Origin: Sphingomonas sp. CCH9-E2
GTDB taxonomy: Bacteria; Pseudomonadota; Alphaproteobacteria; Sphingomonadales; Sphingomonadaceae
Direction: 5' to 3'
Assembly (NCBI RefSeq): GCF_001557215.1
Contig: NZ_LSJM01000321.1
Span: 1 to 13,954, forward strand
DNA length: 13,954 bases
The number at the start of each line of letters is the position of its first letter. The first letter of the stretch is position 1. Under the pieces are notes generated by a model. The model saw only the letters and a program-made list of their open reading frames with translations. It had not been told where the DNA came from and did no database searches. The translations under genes and the position numbers were made by a program. Of this stretch, positions 13,637 to 13,954 are shown piece after piece.

Positions 13637-13954
13637 ATGAACCGGGGGGTTTCCACACTCGAAGCGCGGATCGCGGATGCAGCGGATGGCTGGCGGCTCG
13701 ACCGGGCTTTGGCGGATGCGCTCCCCACGCTGTCGCGGGAGCGGATCAAGGCGCTGATCTCCACCGGCAATGTCACCGGCCCCGACGGCCTTATCCGCGA
13801 TCCCAAGAAGAAGGCGCCGGGCGGCGCGCGCTTCACGCTCACCGTTCCCGACCCCGAGCCTGCGCATAACGAGGCGCAGGACATCGCGCTGAACGTGGTG
13901 TTCGAGGACGAGCACCTGATCGTGATCGACAAGCAGGCGGGCCTCGTCGTCCAC
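13637..13954 (+). CDS. RluA/RluD-family pseudouridine synthase (C-terminus cut by window edge)
   Basis: Predicted to convert specific uridines in rRNA (RluD-like) or tRNA to pseudouridine. The 106 visible residues include an S4 RNA-binding domain (RLDRALADALPTLSRERIKALISTGNVT, residues about 21-48) and the beginning of the catalytic domain, VVFEDEHLIVIDKQAGLVVH. In relatives this reads DKPAGLVVHP; here Gln replaces the Pro. The catalytic Asp (in the HRLD motif) lies beyond the window. The architecture fits RluD, but RluA, RluC and RluD cannot be told apart from this part. The ATG has no Shine-Dalgarno, and only 12 nt separate it from the divergent JAMM start codon, so either the message is leaderless or its promoter lies inside the neighbour. 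Confidence 0.93.
   Translation, partial: MNRGVSTLEARIADAADGWRLDRALADALPTLSRERIKALISTGNVTGPDGLIRDPKKKAPGGARFTLTVPDPEPAHNEAQDIALNVVFEDEHLIVIDKQAGLVVH

Noticed and set aside
1..13954. Mobile element, phage, CRISPR or defence island
   Set aside because: No transposase, integrase, spaced repeats or tRNA junction seen; composition and gene types are those of core chromosome.

Overview
The window is GC-rich alphaproteobacterial chromosome, most likely from Sphingomonadales (Sphingomonas-like). This rests on a ChpT-type phosphotransferase (an Alphaproteobacteria-specific protein), a candidate CtrA box, and the style of the proteins. It is tightly packed with many 1- or 4-nt stop/start overlaps, and no gap exceeds about 250 nt. 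I see no tRNA, rRNA, CRISPR array, insertion sequence or phage gene.

Layout. (1) 1-6690, minus strand: a compact chemotaxis operon cheA-cheW-cheY-cheB-cheR, followed by an AmiD-like zinc amidase and the start of the NAD(P)H-hydrate repair gene nnr, cut by the left edge. No MCP receptor, CheD or CheZ lies in the window. CheA lacks a P2 domain and carries a second CheW-like domain and a C-terminal receiver that has lost its phosphorylation residues. (2) 6691-6935: a divergent control region full of short inverted repeats, with a CtrA-like site and an inverted repeat that could hide the cheA ribosome site and GTG start. (3) 6936-7907, plus: an unrecognised regulator with two similar winged-helix-type motifs. 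(4) 7922-10539, minus: chpT-trhO-GST as an overlapping cluster, then a RodZ-type HTH gene broken by one extra base. (5) 10660-11934, plus: a secreted class C beta-lactamase-like serine hydrolase. (6) 11936-13176: a HxlR-type regulator broken by one missing base, divergent from an SDR oxidoreductase that it would be expected to control. (7) 13189-13954: tandem terminator-like hairpins, a JAMM metallopeptidase (minus), and the start of an RluA/RluD-type pseudouridine synthase (plus), cut by the right edge.

How the parts may work together: CheA, CheW, CheY, CheB and CheR form an almost complete signalling and adaptation core. ChpT passes phosphate from CckA to CtrA (and CpdR) in this class of bacteria. 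A CtrA-like box just upstream of cheA would therefore tie motility signalling to the cell-cycle relay; this link is inference. I did not find a clearly new system. The items most worth a second look are the CheA tail, the cheA leader region, the double-HTH regulator, and the two single-base frameshifts in regulator genes.
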